Source of the DNA: Hydractinia symbiolongicarpus
Taxonomy: Eukaryota; Cnidaria; Hydrozoa; Anthoathecata; Hydractiniidae
Assembly: GCF_029227915.1 (NCBI RefSeq)
Contig: NC_079888.1
Coordinates: forward strand, 16,477,001 to 16,541,000
DNA length: 64,000 nucleotides
Direction of reading: 5' to 3'
Part shown: positions 32,992 through 44,369 of the stretch, piece by piece
How positions within the stretch are numbered: the first letter of the stretch is position 1
Layout: each line of letters starts with the position of its first letter
Position numbers and translations under genes: made by a program
Notes under the pieces: generated by a model
What the model was told of the DNA's origin: nothing
The model's database searches: none
What the model saw: only the letters and a program-made list of their open reading frames with translations

Positions 32992-35900
32992 TCATTGAAA
33001 AGTGGGTTGTCCTGTCCCCCATTCATTCGCTTCTTTGGACGGAGTGCCACTCGAAGAAGCTGGTGGTGGTGGAGGAAGTTGGCTTGGATCTGGTGGCATT
33101 TGAGGCATAACTTAAACACAAAAAATGAAACGGTCCAACAATTGGGCTCTTGATTACAGCTCTTAAATACCGTCTTTACATATAAAACATGTAATAATTT
33201 TAAAAATTGGTTTACATACCTGGTTTAAACTGTTCAGCTGTCATCCTTGTGATCATAATACCAACTCCTTCGATTAGTCCCAGTAATATACCACCGACTG
33301 CTGCAGAACGTGCCATTGCACCAGGTCCGGCTGAGAAGAAACAACATTATCACAAAGGGTAGCGACAAAAGATTTCTGAATTATATAAGGATGTCCACGT
33401 GATTCTTGCAGGATAAAATCGGCGTAACCTTGACGGTTTTATTTTTATATTTAACAAACAACAGCAAATCCTTAAAATCGACAAATAACATTAAAGACAT
33501 GGAGAAGTAATATTACTGCTTTTCCATCTTTCTCGCAAAACACAAATGGCTTATAATATCTTTACACGTACTATATGTGTTGCACCAGGAAAAAGATAAA
33601 ATTTATAAAATTTATTTTCTAATTCATTCAATACTGTTTAAAAGAAAACGTATTGATAAAATTTAAACGAAAATGGGAAGAACAAGATAGCGAAAATGAA
33701 CAAATGCAATGCTTAGTATGTTCAGCTTTTATGGCTAAAAATAATTGCCACAAGCTCACCTCTCGCCATAAGGACAGCACCAGTAAGTGCACCGCTACCA
33801 ATTGAATTCCAAGGATCTTCCTTACCACGGACAGCCATAAGACAGCAATCAAATGTGGAGAACATACCACCCCATACTGCGAAATTGCCTGAAAAAACAA
33901 AAACAAACGACATGAAATCACTGTATTGATTATCTAGTGTAACATAGCTAATACTTCATCAGTTTTTACTGATCACAGTATTTTACATTTCAGACTTTTG
34001 GAAATGGTTATAAAAAGACACTGTTAATATAAACAAAAACATAACAGAAACAATATTCAGTATCTTGTTCTTCTTAGTTCTTCTAGTTGTATTACAAAAT
34101 GTTTTTTTTTACTTTTACCTTAGACTTTATTTTACTTTGTTGTTATAAGTTGTGCTGAAACGTATTTGGGAGAAATGAATTATGCCTTTAAAGTTAAGAA
34201 GCGTGTGCAAATTCTTTTTCGTGTAAAGGCGAATCTCTACCGGACGATTTTTACGATGATCGTCATCAATACTCAAATTTGATTGGTCGCAATTTTCATC
34301 ATGACAAAAGTTGAATTGGCTTCTACTTTTTGTCACAAAAAAATCGCGAATATCGTCCAGTGGAGGTTAATTGGTTAATCTGCCAACACAATCTTAGCAC
34401 AAAATTAGTATTGCATTAGTAAATAAGTATAATTTGGAGAATCTAAAGGGGGATTTTCAGGAAGCAAATTGAACAGCGAATTCAATGGAGATTTCGCCTG
34501 TTTAATTTTCATGACAAATTAGACGCCAAATTTATGGTTTACATTGGTTAACCGTGTTCTGATTGGTCTAAAACTAGCAGCAAAACCTTTAGCTGCGAAA
34601 AATTAGGAATTGTTTCTACTTTTCAGCAAAGCGAATAATTCGATACAAAATTATAACAAACAAAACTGTGCATGCTCAGATACAATTCGCCGTCGAATTC
34701 CCCGTTCAATTCGCTTCGTGAAAACCCCTTACTTACCACCGAGTACAGGTGCCCTGGTTTTCACTGCTGCGATACTTCCCCAAACTCTCTGACCCTATTA
34801 AACAAGAGTGAGCAATGACTTACAATGCTTACAAAGATACATTGCTTAGTGAGGACTTCATATAAGTAGCAAGAAAATAACACATTTCTAATTTTTAATC
34901 CCTAAATTGACTACCAGTCAGGGTACCTAAACAAAAGGATAATATATAGAAAAAATGATTAAGCTTGCTGTTCCAGTGCATAATAAAACAAAGTTTTGTA
35001 GATTGCATTCTATGTAGAACCAATCATTTTCTCTTGTAAAGTAGTTTAAACAATGATTTTAAAGAGTCAAGGAAAGAATGTTAAAATTGTGATGGCTTTG
35101 TGTGTTCACATGGACAGTAGAACAACGCTTATACAATTTAGTTAAGTTAGGATAAGATATGATTTATTACTTAAATGAAAATAATGCTATAAAATGACGA
35201 TAAAAAATAATTAAATATTGATTTAAAATATCCTTACTACTGGTGCATTTCTCCATCCTTTAACTAATGAAAAAAGACCACCACCAATTGCTCCCATTGC
35301 AAATGCACCACCACAGTCATCAACAATTCGATAGGGACTATAGAAAAAATAAACATTTAGACCATAAACCGAAAATAGAATAGCATATTTATAACCACGC
35401 TGGTTATTATTCTTATTTCTCTGATGATGTCTCAAAACCATTTCTGCCTGATATTCTTATGAGGCATATTCATATATATAAAAAAAGAGTGTAGCACAAG
35501 TTTATCACTAGCATAAGCCTATGTCCTAATTAGATTCATTTGGATAAGAAGTCAATGACTAATGAATCTTCATAAAATTTTGCAATTTTGCAGATTTCAG
35601 AAATTTATTCTAGTAAGGTAGTTCAGTAAGTTTCTACTGCATGTCTTGGGATCTGCACAGCATAATTCTTGCAAAAAATAATTGAAATCACGAATCTCAA
35701 ATTTGAAAAAAAATTGGAAAGAACTATTCCATTTAAAAAACAACCACACAACATAAAACACAAGTGAATAACAGCCCTCGAAATTAGCGTTGGCAATCGG
35801 CAATTGCCGTCGCAATTGCTGGCGCGGTTTCATTTTGCGACGGCAAAAAACTGCAGAGGCTAATCTTTGTTGCGCATTCATTTTGTGGTAGAAAAGTGGA

Positions 35901-38228
35901 GGATGTTTTGAATCAAAAACCCCAAACACAATGATCGAGCGTCTATGCATATAGCGACTTTCTCAATCTTAACTTCCTTTTCTACATTTCCGAAATAGTA
36001 TGCATGACTATACTGTCACTTTTATAAATTCATTCTTTTTTTTTCAGGCCATCACTAGCAAACAGGCAAAAATATGCTTCGTTTTCAAATTACAAAAAAT
36101 CTTTATCTATGTGGCTTAAATAAAACTTTAAAATTCATTCAAAAAGTTCAGCTACATTTTAATAAAAACTATAACGCAGATGGGTTTCGTTTTTAAAATT
36201 GTTTGAATAACACTTGGGGCATAAAGAAAATTCATGAAATTCAGACCTGCTATAGTTTCCAATTGTTTTGTAAAATGAAGAAAGTATCTGCAATTAAAAC
36301 CTGTTCCGCATGTAAGTGCAGTTCTGCAGACATGATTCATCCGTGCTCCGTCAGCGTTCACCTCCACATTAGTTAAGAAACGCATGGCTGGATTTCTTGT
36401 GTAAGACCTGGCTACCAACAACGAAGGGGCCAGGCAAAAGAGATTTATGTCTACGTAGTTCTTTTAACTAAGTCAGGAGTCAGTGAATTAGCTAGGATGG
36501 TCAGGTTGGCTATGAATAGGCTTGCTCGTGGATTAAAAGGATCAGAACTATTCAATAACTCTGAGACTAAAAGTTTTCGACCGAAATCTATCTGACGTGT
36601 TGTCCTACAAAATGTGGCGGAAATTTTGTTTGATGAGTCTCCAAAAATTATTTTAAGGGCTGCCATTGCACGCTACAAAATGGATTTTATAGGTTGATTT
36701 TTTAAAACTCTATTTTTCAGGCATGCGATTAATCACACACCTCTCCTGAAAAAGACTGATATTTAAAGGGTAAGTAAGACTAACGAAGCTTAAAAAAAAA
36801 AATTTTCAAAATTGCCGATGCTTCGCTCTCTCGCATTGGCAAATTATTGCCGAGGAATTGCCGCTACAAACGGCTATGTCGGTTTTTGAACTAATTTCGA
36901 TGGCTGGGATAATTACAAATCCTACTGACAAAATCAAAATTTTAACGAAATATATGTGTTTCTTTTATGTAGGCTGTAGAATTTTTCTGCAAGCTGTGTC
37001 ATATTAGGTGACCACTTTTTTAAGCTCAAAAATGATACAAAGTTGAGCGAATAGGAAATGATTAGGAATCAATTTCAAAATTATATTAAAAAAAAAATCC
37101 AGAAACATAATTTAAAACAAATTACAAGACGAATTGTTTCCAGCAATTAAAAAGCAGTTAAAAACACGTCAAATTTATTATTGGAAACTATTGTTAGACA
37201 TTCCTTTCTCACTTCGACATATGTCACACAAATTCATGCAAAGTTAATTATATATCTTAAAAGGAATAGCATAATTGCATATTTATAGTTTCAATCTACA
37301 CAATATATGGCAATAATTTCGCTTTCTAAGACACCGTTTTTACTTAAGCTGCAGCAATTATTCGGTTTATATATACGACCCAGTTTTCATGATTTTTTAC
37401 CGATTTACGCCAATCTTTTACACTTTCTACAATCTAGTTTTTATGACTTTTAAACCATCCATGGTGACCTTACCCCTTCTACAATACCGTTTTGTTGATT
37501 TTAAACAAGCCAAAGAAATGTCTTCACTTCCTACAAAGCCATTTTGACTGTTTTTAGACAATCTGTAATGATGTTTTTGCTTTCTATGATCCCGTTTTCA
37601 TGATTTTTACACAATCTATGGCGATTTATTTGCTTTCTACAATGCAATTTTGACTGTTTTATACCAATAATATTTTCTCTTTTCACTTGTTTTTTTTATT
37701 TTTGTGACGAAGTTATTTACATGATTTGATAGTTAAATTTCTTTAGTAATTGGCGATGTGTAATAAACATGTGTGTTCTATTAGAACCAATTTTGCAACA
37801 ATTTGAACTGAAAAGAAACCTAGGTATCATTGTGATTTTTCCTCAAGAGTGTTTTGGGAAGGGTCCACCAACAAAACCATATCAACAAAACTGGAACTTG
37901 GAATGTATGCTAAAAGTACACGTTTGTTAAAGACAAAGAACAAAACTTGACCGAGACTAAGACAATTTTTTTTGGAAAAGTTTTATATATCTTACTGACT
38001 AACTTTTGCAATTAGAAATGACAGAAACATGTTTTCGAGGCTTGCATTAAAAATCAACTATTATATTTCTTGTGGTGAGACAACAAATCACAGGGCACGA
38101 AGTAATCCTAGTTGATGCATGCAAGTTTTACAACTTATTGAAAATAAATTCATATCAAATGTTACAAATAAGCAATTTGCAGTCAATGTTTAATGCCCTT
38201 ACCATGGTTCTCGAGCGTACTCCTCCAT
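32992..38228 (-). CDS. TIMM17: TIMM17, mitochondrial import inner membrane translocase subunit
   Basis: Six coding exons on the minus strand: 38228-38203, 35337-35238, 34794-34737, 33888-33760, 33330-33220, 33110-32992. All boundaries are GT-AG and phases agree, giving 180 residues (human TIMM17A is about 171). The start [21 protein letters not shown] is nearly the same as in vertebrates. Then follow [79 protein letters not shown], and a proline-rich tail with [11 protein letters not shown]. Four hydrophobic glycine-rich spans are typical of the Tim17/22/23 fold. C9 and C76 or C77 could form the known structural disulfide. Role: core of the TIM23 complex, which brings presequence proteins across the inner membrane. 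Intron 1 (38202-35338) holds a hAT-like element and a minisatellite. Confidence 0.96.
35772..36906. mobile_element. hAT-like non-autonomous element in TIMM17 intron 1
   Basis: The left end CAGCCCTCGAAATTAG and right end CTAATTTCGATGGCTG are inverted with one mismatch, and the subterminal GGCAATTGCCG-type phrases recur in both ends. CAG..CTG termini are typical of hAT elements. The flanking 8-mers (GTGAATAA, GGATAATT) do not match well, so the target duplication is lost or misplaced. Internal minus-strand frames (36152-36421, 36451-36666) show no transposase motif. Confidence 0.6.
37330..37680. repeat. Degenerate ~58-bp tandem repeat, about 6 units
   Basis: Units resemble CTTTCTACAATNCCGTTTTG followed by an ATGATTTTTAAACAATCTATGG-like half. 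The same unit type reappears at about 41330-41510 and 42880-42970, so it is a dispersed minisatellite family. Confidence 0.65.
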
Positions 38229-38580
38229 GCTTCTTGCATAAGATCGCCGTAAAGAAAATGCAAGCAACAAACGGCCCTGTGTTACGCTCTGGCACGATTG
38301 AGCCTACCTGTATAAAACACAGATCTACTTTTTACTTGCACTCTAGAACAATTTTGTAGTTTAAAAACTAAAAAAATTAAAAAAAAACATGCATTCAATT
38401 TTTTCTGTAAAATGAGTAATAATAATCACATTTTATTTTATGTATTTTTACTTTTTAAATTTTTTTTAAGGCACTGTGTGATCTGCGTTTTTCGTGTTTA
38501 CGCAAAAAGTTATGAATTTAAATTATTCTGCAAACAACTTTGGTAATATCTTAACCACGTACGATTTCTATTTCCAAGAA

Positions 38581-38671
38581 AAAGAAGAAACGAAGATCAA
38601 AAGGCAAAGCAGAGAATTGCAAAACAATCAAATCAAAAGAACCTGTGAAGCCCAAAGTCAAAGAGGAAAAT
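38581..38671 (+). other. Possible small lysine-rich exon (weak)
   Basis: Between an acceptor-like TTTCTATTTCCAAG and a donor-like GAAAAT|GTATGT one frame reads a lysine/arginine-rich segment (KKKKRRSKGKAENC.. KSKEPVKPKVKEE). It could be an exon of a gene divergent from TIMM17, but no partner exon was found and low-complexity basic sequence arises easily. Confidence 0.2.
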
Positions 38672-38699
38672 GTATGTCCTACTTTTATTATGTTTAACT

Positions 38700-41090
38700 A
38701 AATGCGAATACTGATCTCTGTTGGGTTATTAAAATTCTTCTTTCTTGTGTGCTAGCTAACAAATCTCGGCCTATAAATCCCACAAGTCTAGATTTTTAGA
38801 ATACTTTGTTGCCAGCTGGCCTCTTGACTTGTGGATCAATGCAATGGACTTGTTTACTGATTTTTCTTTTTAAAGTTGTTAATGTTACTATAGCCCCGGG
38901 TTAACCCAAGCCAGGTGAGCGAAATTGGGGAGATGGCGCACTGTGTGGGCTGTTGGATGTTGTTGAGTTGTCTAGTAGAGCGCGGGCTCAAAATAAACAT
39001 TAAATACTCTAGGACTCTCCATCTAAGCCATGGCCCCTCCTGGAAATAATAGACAGGGTATATCCCTCGGTATTTGTGAAGAGGGTCCGCATATATAAGG
39101 GCGAGTTTGGGCGACTTTTCGAATTAAATTCACGGTTGTCCGCCGAAACTGCCCGCACTTTCCGGAACACACCCGAACTCACCCGGACGACAGTTGAAAG
39201 AACGCGCTTGAAGAGAAAAGTAGTAAAGTTTATATATAAGTTATTTATCAAGTAAATCTCATCAAAAACCATAAAAAAAGTTCTTTTAAGAACTTAGCTA
39301 CCGTATAGTTAGTTCACTTTAATTTTTATACTTTTTTTAATATATAATTCTCCGAGAGTCATTTATGGTGAATCTTTCCTTTTTTCGGGAATTGTTCGGG
39401 ACTATGCAGGTTTTTTGGGCAAATACCTGAATTTTTTTGAAACGCCGAACTCGTCCGAAAACACCCGCACTTTTTACGGTGTATGCGGCTTATCGGCACC
39501 CTCGTTATTTGTGAGGCTAGCAATGTAAAAAATTAAACTGATCATGAGAGGGGGAAAAGTAATTAGTTTGAAATTAGTCTTTCTACAATATATGTTAGGT
39601 GCTGTTGTGGTTATTGGCATATGGTCATTTGCTAGTCGTTTTAATATGAGATATGGCCACATTAAGCTTCCTAGGGTCCTGTTCTTGTATTTAAGAACGA
39701 AATACAGTGATAGGAACGTGTTCTAGCCCTTTTGAAACGAAATATGAAATTGTTACCAAGTTTTTCTTTTGATTCAATATTGTTTTCGCAATCTGTTTCA
39801 ATAATACTCGCAAAACCTTACACTGTATCAAAAAGGATATATTGACAATTATATCAAATCGTTATAGACAAATCGTATCATTTTTCTTAGTCTGTTATTT
39901 CCATACAATAGAAATCGTTCTTATCAAAAATGAAACCGTTTTGAAGAAAATCCCTAATAAGAAGTGAAATTTCAAATCATAGTGAAAAGTGAGACTGTGG
40001 AATAAAAATAGAAATCGTGCACTAGTTTGAACTTTCGCTTGGTCAAATGTCATTTAAAGTCAGTTTTATTTTGCACGTAGAAAGTCCTAGGAAATATACT
40101 GTTGACTAAAGTGACTAAAATAGAGTCAGTTTGGTTCTCGTGTAAATAGACCCTATGTAGGTGCAGGAAGGCCTGAAACAAACAATCAAACAAACAAACA
40201 ATATTAATTAATTAGTTAAATTAAAACTCTGCCACCCTCTTTGAAATATTTAATTTTAAGCGACAAAGACCAGACATTTATTTTTAATTTTTATGATTTC
40301 AGAACTCCATAAGAAACCTTTTCTTTAGGGGCAATGCCACAATCCATGATGCTGCCTCACATTGTGGTCTCCACGATCTTACAATCCTGATCTTCACGAT
40401 TCTTATTACATAGTGCATTTTTATTAATAAAAATAGATAAAGTAGTTGGAAGAATAGAAACAGATATTAAATTATGTAAGTTGAAAAGCATTATAAAAAA
40501 AAACAGAAAAACTTCTGCCCTTTAAATTACCTTTTCAAGAAAACAAAAACTACTAATACAAAAGTTTTAAAAAATTGTTTCTATCTTTATTATTTTTATA
40601 ACCTTCAATTTTAAATTTATAAAGTTGATTTCACTTTTAAAACTACTTTTGAAAAATATAAATGATTTTTTTTATTTGTTTCTACAAACATATTTTAATG
40701 AGAGCATAAAGAAGCACGTAATACAGGCTTCTTATTTTACAATTTAGGGTGTGCGTGATGAGACCTGGTCAAGTGGATTAAATTACTGTGCATGAGTGAT
40801 CCATGTGCAATTAGAAAAACTCATGCAAATTAAATTGAGTGGTTAAGAAGCAAAAATTTATGCATTTTTTCAATAACCTATTTTACAGTACTGAAATCAG
40901 GACACCCAGCATCCACGTGATAGAAAAATTTTTGCGATAGCACTGGATTAACATTTTAAGTTTGTGATGTTCATGTTGGTGTGTTCAAAGAATAACTATT
41001 TTGTTTCTTTGAAACATAATGTTTCTAATTATTTGTACCCCTAAAAAATGTTTCCTTTTTTTAATTCATTGTGTTCAAATTTTAGAGTAA
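38700..41090. other. Intergenic upstream of TIMM17
   Basis: A foldback of GC-richer sequence lies at about 39040-39510: GAGGGTCCGCATAT on the left and ATGCGGCTTATCGGCACCCTC on the right, with related inner CGAACTC..CCGAAAACACCCGCAC phrases, suggesting a decayed TIR element. At about 39730-40010 there are repeated AAATCGTT / GAAACCGTTTT phrases, also seen near 48120-48310. No gene is seen. Confidence 0.4.
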
Positions 41091-41395
41091 AAACGTTGGA
41101 GATTTTTAAAATGACAAGAGAAAATTAATAATTTTTCGTGTTTAGAGACAAGTGGGGGATGTCCAACCTCATGAATCCTAAACATAAGAACCGAACATCT
41201 AAACTAACAACTTTCTCAGTCTTGACACTCCCTTGTATCCGATAGACAAAATAAAGATTTTTACAAAATTTTTTAAATGATCCACTGCAATCGACTTATT
41301 GTGATATTTTCACTCTTTTCAATTCTGTTCTGATGCTTTTTAAACAAACTATGACAAGTTTTCTCTATCTATAATCCTGTTTGGCTGTTTCGAAA
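41091..41395 (+). repeat. Local duplication, copy 1
   Basis: About 305 bp starting AAACGTTGGAGATTTTTAAA is almost identical to 42636-42970. Copy 1 lacks a roughly 30-bp segment that copy 2 has in the middle. It ends within the ~58-bp minisatellite family. Confidence 0.85.
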
Positions 41396-41519
41396 CAATC
41401 TACAGCAATGTTTCTGCTATTTAGGATTCCGTTTTGATAGCTTTTAAACAACACGCACCAATGTTTTCGGTGTATAGGATTCGTTTTGATGCTGTATAAC
41501 AAACATTTTACACCATGTT

Positions 41520-42600
41520 GAATTTGCTGTCTGAAAATTATCATTTATTTTCAAAAAGATGGTTATTTATGTAATTTATACTAAAATCTTGTTAACTATG
41601 TGTAATCCATCCGAATAATTGTACAAGAATAGTTTTGTCTCAAGTAAATATAAGACCATAAGCTAGCTCAGAAAATAAAGCCACAATAGATTTTTCTTTA
41701 ATATCATAGGAACAATATCAGAATTTTTTATATTCTCCTAATGCTCACATTAATAGGTGGGAAGGAAATATTAAAAATGGTAAAAAAAGCATTAGGTTTT
41801 TTGAAAGTAATTCTGAAATTTGTGAAACCAACTTTGCGAATTTAAAAAAACCTTTAAATGTAAATGATGCTGTGCTCTAAACGAACCTTTTATTTTGAAT
41901 AATTTATTTTTTCCTTGATCTATTTTGCTAAACTGCTTATGCTTTTAATTTATTTAAAAAAAATGCACAAAGTAATAAAAATCGCGATGTCATCATGATA
42001 GATGGGATGTTTACGATGCTAAAAATGTTGTGATTGTGACAACATGACAGGCCTTGCCATGAGTTTTAGTTGTGAGTGTGACAAATCATATGCGCAAAAG
42101 GCCCTGGGCGTGTGATGGTGTGTTTTTAAAATTGTTTCAAAGTCTCTGAATGCTTTACATAATAAAGACAACGTGGTAACAAAATTTCTGTGCATTTTTT
42201 TTTCTTCCACCAGGCTTTTTCTGGTTCTTAATCAACATTAACCTCCACATTAACGTAATTGCCGGCGTAAAATACGAAGATACCGTAGTTGCGTCGGCAA
42301 AAAATTGCTGACGTAATTTTCTTGTGAAATTTGAATGAATGCCACGATCAAAAACGGTTGGAGTTATTATGAAGAACGTAAGGTATAGAGAAAATTAAAG
42401 TCACCCCCTTTCCTTCATACTGACACTCTTATGCTCGGCTGGTGCATTACACTGAGACTTGAATGAAAGACGAAAGACCATTTAGAACCATGCCACAAGT
42501 CAGGCCGACCTTCATCTTCACAGAGAATACTGCGAGAAGAGTGCGCACCCATGCAAGTTAAATATAACCAGAACATGGGAGAGGTTAGGTGTCCTGTACC
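41520..42600. other. Intergenic, nothing recognised
   Basis: A GCCGGCGTAA..TTGCGTCGGCAAAAAATTGC stretch near 42260-42310 resembles the subterminal part of the hAT-like element at 35772. No genes. Confidence 0.4.
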
Positions 42601-42602
42601 TT

Positions 42603-42980
42603 AATACAGCTTTCGGACGAATGTTGGAGACTTTTAAACGTTGGAGATTTTTAAAATGACAAGAGAAAATTAATAATTTTTCGTGTTTAGAGACAAGTGG
42701 GGGATGTCCAACCTCATGAACCCTAAACATAAAGACCGAACATCTAAACTAACAACTTTCTCAGTCTTGACACTCCCTTGTATCCGATAGACAAAATAAA
42801 GATTTTTACAAAGACAAAGCTTCTGAGTATGTGCGTCTCAAGTGTTTTTAAATGATCCACTGCAATCGACTTATTGTGATATTTTCACTCTTTTCAATTC
42901 TGTTCTGATGCTTTTTAAACAAACTATGACAAGTTTTCTCTATCTATGATCCTGTTTGACTGTTTCGAAATACAGCTTTC
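42603..42980 (+). repeat. Local duplication, copy 2, within 12-bp direct repeats
   Basis: The copied block 42636-42970 contains an extra segment (about 42815-42845) compared with copy 1. AATACAGCTTTC occurs at both edges (42603-42614 and 42969-42980), as if copy 2 had been inserted with a 12-bp target duplication. Confidence 0.75.
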
Positions 42981-43636
42981 ATGTAATCAATGTTTCAAGT
43001 ACGGAACAATAGTTAGTTTGTAACCATAATCTAGTATTTTATAGCTAAACTAAAGACAGTTGATAAGATTAATATTCAGAAAAAAGAAATTTTATGTGGA
43101 AATAAGTGTTGTATACATTTGTTGTATACAGCTGTATAAAACATTTGTTCCGCGGGCAGTGCCGCTGAACAAATGTTTTCACTTCTTCTTACGGAAGTCT
43201 AAGTTTTTTAATTATGTGAAAATTTTTGGTTTAAAAATTTAGCTGTTTATTTGTGAGATTCTGTCAATCCTTAAACAGTCATAAAAAAATATGTATTTCC
43301 CAGAAACTGTCCATTTTTTAAATGCTTCAGAGTAAATCAAATAATTTGACTAATGTTCATTTTGGATGTTTCTTGGAAACATTAAGTAAATGTCACCTTA
43401 CTGATAATGGAAGTGTAAGTTTGTTATGCATAATTGCTTCCAACTGTACTTTTCGTGGCAGAACTGAATCGGACGTCAGGTACATATCTTTCATATCTTG
43501 TTATGTGCTTAATTTTTACTAAATTGCATCCAATTATAAGATAACACATATACTTATTGGAGTAGCCCAGTGAATTTTTACGTCTGAAATTTAGATATAG
43601 CGACATCAGGTTATCATAGAAAGTTTCACTTTTTTA

Positions 43637-43770
43637 TCTATATTAAAATACCCGTATACGTCTGTCCTTCATGCAAAATGGTAGCTTAGTTGCGCAAGTA
43701 GCGAAACGCACGCAATGCGGTATAAAAAGGACGGGTGAACCTGTGGATTTTTCCATGGTCTAATGACTAG
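43637..43770 (+). mobile_element. Helitron-like non-autonomous element
   Basis: It starts TCTATATTAAAATACCCGT after an A and ends with CTGTGG-ATTTTT-CCATGG, TCTAATGA and CTAG, then T. It is 134 bp with no coding. The inner stretch AATGGTAGCTTAGTTGCGCA and the following 40 bases match the copy at 21155-21304 (other strand) almost base for base. Confidence 0.8.
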
Positions 43771-43920
43771 TTAGTTTATATTGTTACTACAAAACAAAAA
43801 TTCATAGTCCAATCTGGTATTTAAAATTATGATCTAAAGCCCTAGTTGCTAAAACGCTGCAATATTTTATATATATTTTTAAAGGGTTTCGTTATTGTAA
43901 CATGCCATTAGCCATTTTAA

Positions 43921-44361
43921 AGGTTCCCTCCTGCTAAAAATCAAGTTGAGCTCATATTAAAGATCTTTGAAAGTTGTCTAGAAATCTTTTTATTTTTTTG
44001 AAAAATCTTTATCCGTTCTCGAGATATTTGTCTTAAAAGTAGTGCTAATTATGCAAAATTGTGATGTCATGAGTATGCATTGAGCATAATTATGGTAACT
44101 AAATATAAAAAATTATGTAAAATTTTCAAAACCCATTAAAGTGAATGGCCAGAAAACATTTTTAACTCTAAATGGCTTTTCAAAAATGTTAAATTAACTC
44201 CCTTGCAGAGCATACTCATGACATCATGCATAATTAGTGAATCTTCTTATTCCAAATTCTAAAGAACCAATCAAGAATTTAAAAAAAAATATTCAAATTC
44301 CTAGACAACCTTTCAAGCTCTTTCATATGAGCTCAACTTGATTTTTCACGGGAGGTAACCT
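43921..44361. mobile_element. 441-bp foldback element flanked by TTAA
   Basis: The left end AGGTTCCCTCCTGC and right end ..GGGAGGTAACCT are inverted. The arms continue inward for at least 65 bp (AAATCAAGTTGAGCTCATAT), and inner parts such as CATGAGTATGC / GCATACTCATG also pair, so nearly the whole element folds back. TTAA flanks both ends (43917-43920, 44362-44365), pointing to TTAA-specific transposition (piggyBac-like or another TTAA-targeting group). Confidence 0.75.
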
Positions 44362-44369
44362 TTAAAGAT

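Noticed and set aside
36152-36666. Minus-strand frames inside the hAT-like element as a transposase
   Set aside because: No hAT dimerisation or catalytic motifs are visible and the frames are short.
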